Assembly: GCA_002433335.1 (NCBI GenBank)
Contig: DJHY01000298.1
Coordinates: forward strand, 1-6,911
DNA: 6,911 nucleotides
Origin: Rhodospirillaceae bacterium UBA6608
Lineage (GTDB): Bacteria; Pseudomonadota; Alphaproteobacteria; Rhodospirillales_A; Casp-alpha2
Reading direction: 5' to 3'
Under the pieces are notes generated by a model. It ran no database searches, was not told the origin of the DNA, and was given only the letters and a program-made list of their open reading frames with translations. The position numbers were made by a program, and so were the translations under genes. Shown piece by piece: positions 6,370-6,911 of the stretch (position 1 is its first letter; every line of letters starts with the position of its first letter).

Positions 6370-6408
6370 ACCGGCTCGGCCCGGTCCCGCACTGGGGCCG
6401 GGTCCGGT
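6370..6408 (+). repeat. Strong intercistronic hairpin before the globin gene
   Basis: ACCGG (6370-6374) pairs with CCGGT (6404-6408) and CTCGGCCC (6375-6382) pairs with GGGCCGGG (6395-6402). This gives 13 pairs (one G-U) with a single bulged T and a 12-base loop. No T-run follows (the next bases are C-rich), so it is probably not a full terminator. It may be an RNA-processing or stability element that sets globin expression apart from the upstream genes, or a weak terminator with readthrough. A smaller GCGG/CCGC hairpin lies just upstream at about 6345-6360. Confidence 0.5.
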
Positions 6409-6437
6409 CGCCCCCCAAATTCAGAAAGGAAAATCAA

Positions 6438-6851
6438 ATGACACCCGAACAGATCGCAATGGTTCAGGACAGCTTCAAAGCCGTCGTGCCGATCGCCGGA
6501 CCGGCCGCCGACATCTTCTACGGCCGCCTGTTCGAAGTCGCGCCGCAGCTGCGCCCGATGTTCCCGCAGGACATGACCGAACAGAAAAAGAAGCTGATGC
6601 AGATGATCGGCGTTGCCGTGAACAACCTGCACCAGGTCGAAACCGTCGTCAGCGCCGTCCAGGAACTGGGCCGTCGCCACGTCGATTACGGCGTCAAGGA
6701 CGAGCACTATGACATCGTTGGCGGTGCGCTGCTGTGGACGCTGGGCCAGGGTTTGGGCGATGCCTTCACCCCGGAAGTCGAAGCCGCCTGGGCCGAGGCC
6801 TATGGCCTGCTGGCCACGGTGATGAAAGAAGCAGCGGCGGAGGCGGCGTGA
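6438..6851 (+). CDS. Single-domain bacterial haemoglobin
   Basis: A 137-aa globin resembling Vitreoscilla haemoglobin and the haem domain of flavohaemoglobins, with no reductase domain attached. Recognisable landmarks by comparison with Vitreoscilla haemoglobin are Tyr B10 (Y28 in IFYGRLFE), Phe CD1 (F42), a likely distal Gln (Q49), proximal His F8 (H81 in GRRHVDYG), and the HYDIVGGALL segment (90-99). The ATG at 6438 has AAAGGA seven bases upstream. Such globins bind O2 and NO, and with a separate reductase they can convert NO to nitrate. Bradyrhizobium japonicum keeps a similar globin (Bjgb) and an FAD reductase (Flp) in its NasST-controlled nitrate assimilation cluster for NO detoxification. 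The setting here is comparable, so NO removal is the most likely role (inference). It lies 93 bp after the DUF3365 gene, which leaves room for its own expression control. Confidence 0.93.
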   Translation: MTPEQIAMVQDSFKAVVPIAGPAADIFYGRLFEVAPQLRPMFPQDMTEQKKKLMQMIGVAVNNLHQVETVVSAVQELGRRHVDYGVKDEHYDIVGGALLWTLGQGLGDAFTPEVEAAWAEAYGLLATVMKEAAAEAA

Positions 6852-6875
6852 TCAAGCACCGCCGCATCGACGGAT

Positions 6876-6899
6876 GGCCGGCGGATTATTCCGCCGGCC
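6876..6899 (+). terminator. Perfect 9-bp hairpin after the globin gene, probable terminator
   Basis: GGCCGGCGG (6876-6884) pairs perfectly with CCGCCGGCC (6891-6899) around an ATTATT loop, 24 bp after the globin stop. The position suits the end of the operon. The 12 remaining bases in the window show no T-run, so an intrinsic terminator is not fully demonstrated. It could also be a bidirectional or repeat-type stem-loop. Confidence 0.5.
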
Positions 6900-6911
6900 G
6901 CCGCGCCCGGA

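Noticed and set aside
5625..6707. Minus-strand open frame of 360 codons opposite the DUF3365 and globin genes
   Set aside because: It spans two well-supported plus-strand genes with good ribosome-binding sites, and its composition is that of an antisense shadow.
1..6911. CRISPR arrays, tRNA/rRNA genes and insertion sequences
   Set aside because: I saw no regularly spaced repeats, no tRNA-like cloverleaf and no transposase or terminal inverted repeats on either strand.

Overview
The window is GC-rich with strong G/C bias at third codon positions. Its six genes all lie on the plus strand. Gene style, a NasS/NasT pair and a c-type-cytochrome-rich content suggest an alphaproteobacterium, perhaps a Rhodospirillales/Magnetospirillum-like organism. 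That assignment is an impression from composition and family resemblance, not a database result.

Layout. Positions 47-634 and 660-1865 encode the nitrate/nitrite-responsive pair NasT (receiver-ANTAR antiterminator) and NasS (cytoplasmic NrtA-like nitrate sensor). The 319-bp gap 1866-2184 is a control region. It holds an AT-rich stretch, a foldable segment, a good -24/-12 (sigma-54) promoter at 1988-2003, and a leader of about 170 nt with four stem-loops. The last of these shares bases with an intrinsic terminator (2119-2158) that ends 26 bp before the next start codon. This is the arrangement expected of a NasT-controlled attenuator.

Downstream is a four-gene set. (1) 2185-4227 is a 680-aa fusion of the NADH/FAD and [2Fe-2S] parts of a NirB-type nitrite reductase to a five-helix membrane domain, with two pairs of histidines spaced as in transmembrane di-heme b proteins. 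The siroheme half of NirB is absent. (2) 4244-5668 is a membrane-anchored periplasmic cytochrome with 11 haem c motifs, one of them CX4CH. (3) 5733-6344 is a secreted single-haem DUF3365/Tll0287-like protein. (4) 6438-6851 is a single-domain bacterial haemoglobin, followed by a strong hairpin near the window end.

How they may work together (inference). NADH is oxidised in the cytoplasm by the FAD/[2Fe-2S] module. Electrons cross the membrane through two b haems and are handed to the 11-haem cytochrome, which reduces (or passes electrons to the reductase of) a nitrogen oxide in the periplasm. The globin would handle nitric oxide. NasS/NasT and sigma-54 would limit expression to nitrate/nitrite-containing, nitrogen-poor conditions. 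No canonical nitrate reductase (NasA), siroheme nitrite reductase or nitrate transporter is in the window. The substrate is therefore not established, and the module is the part most worth following up.
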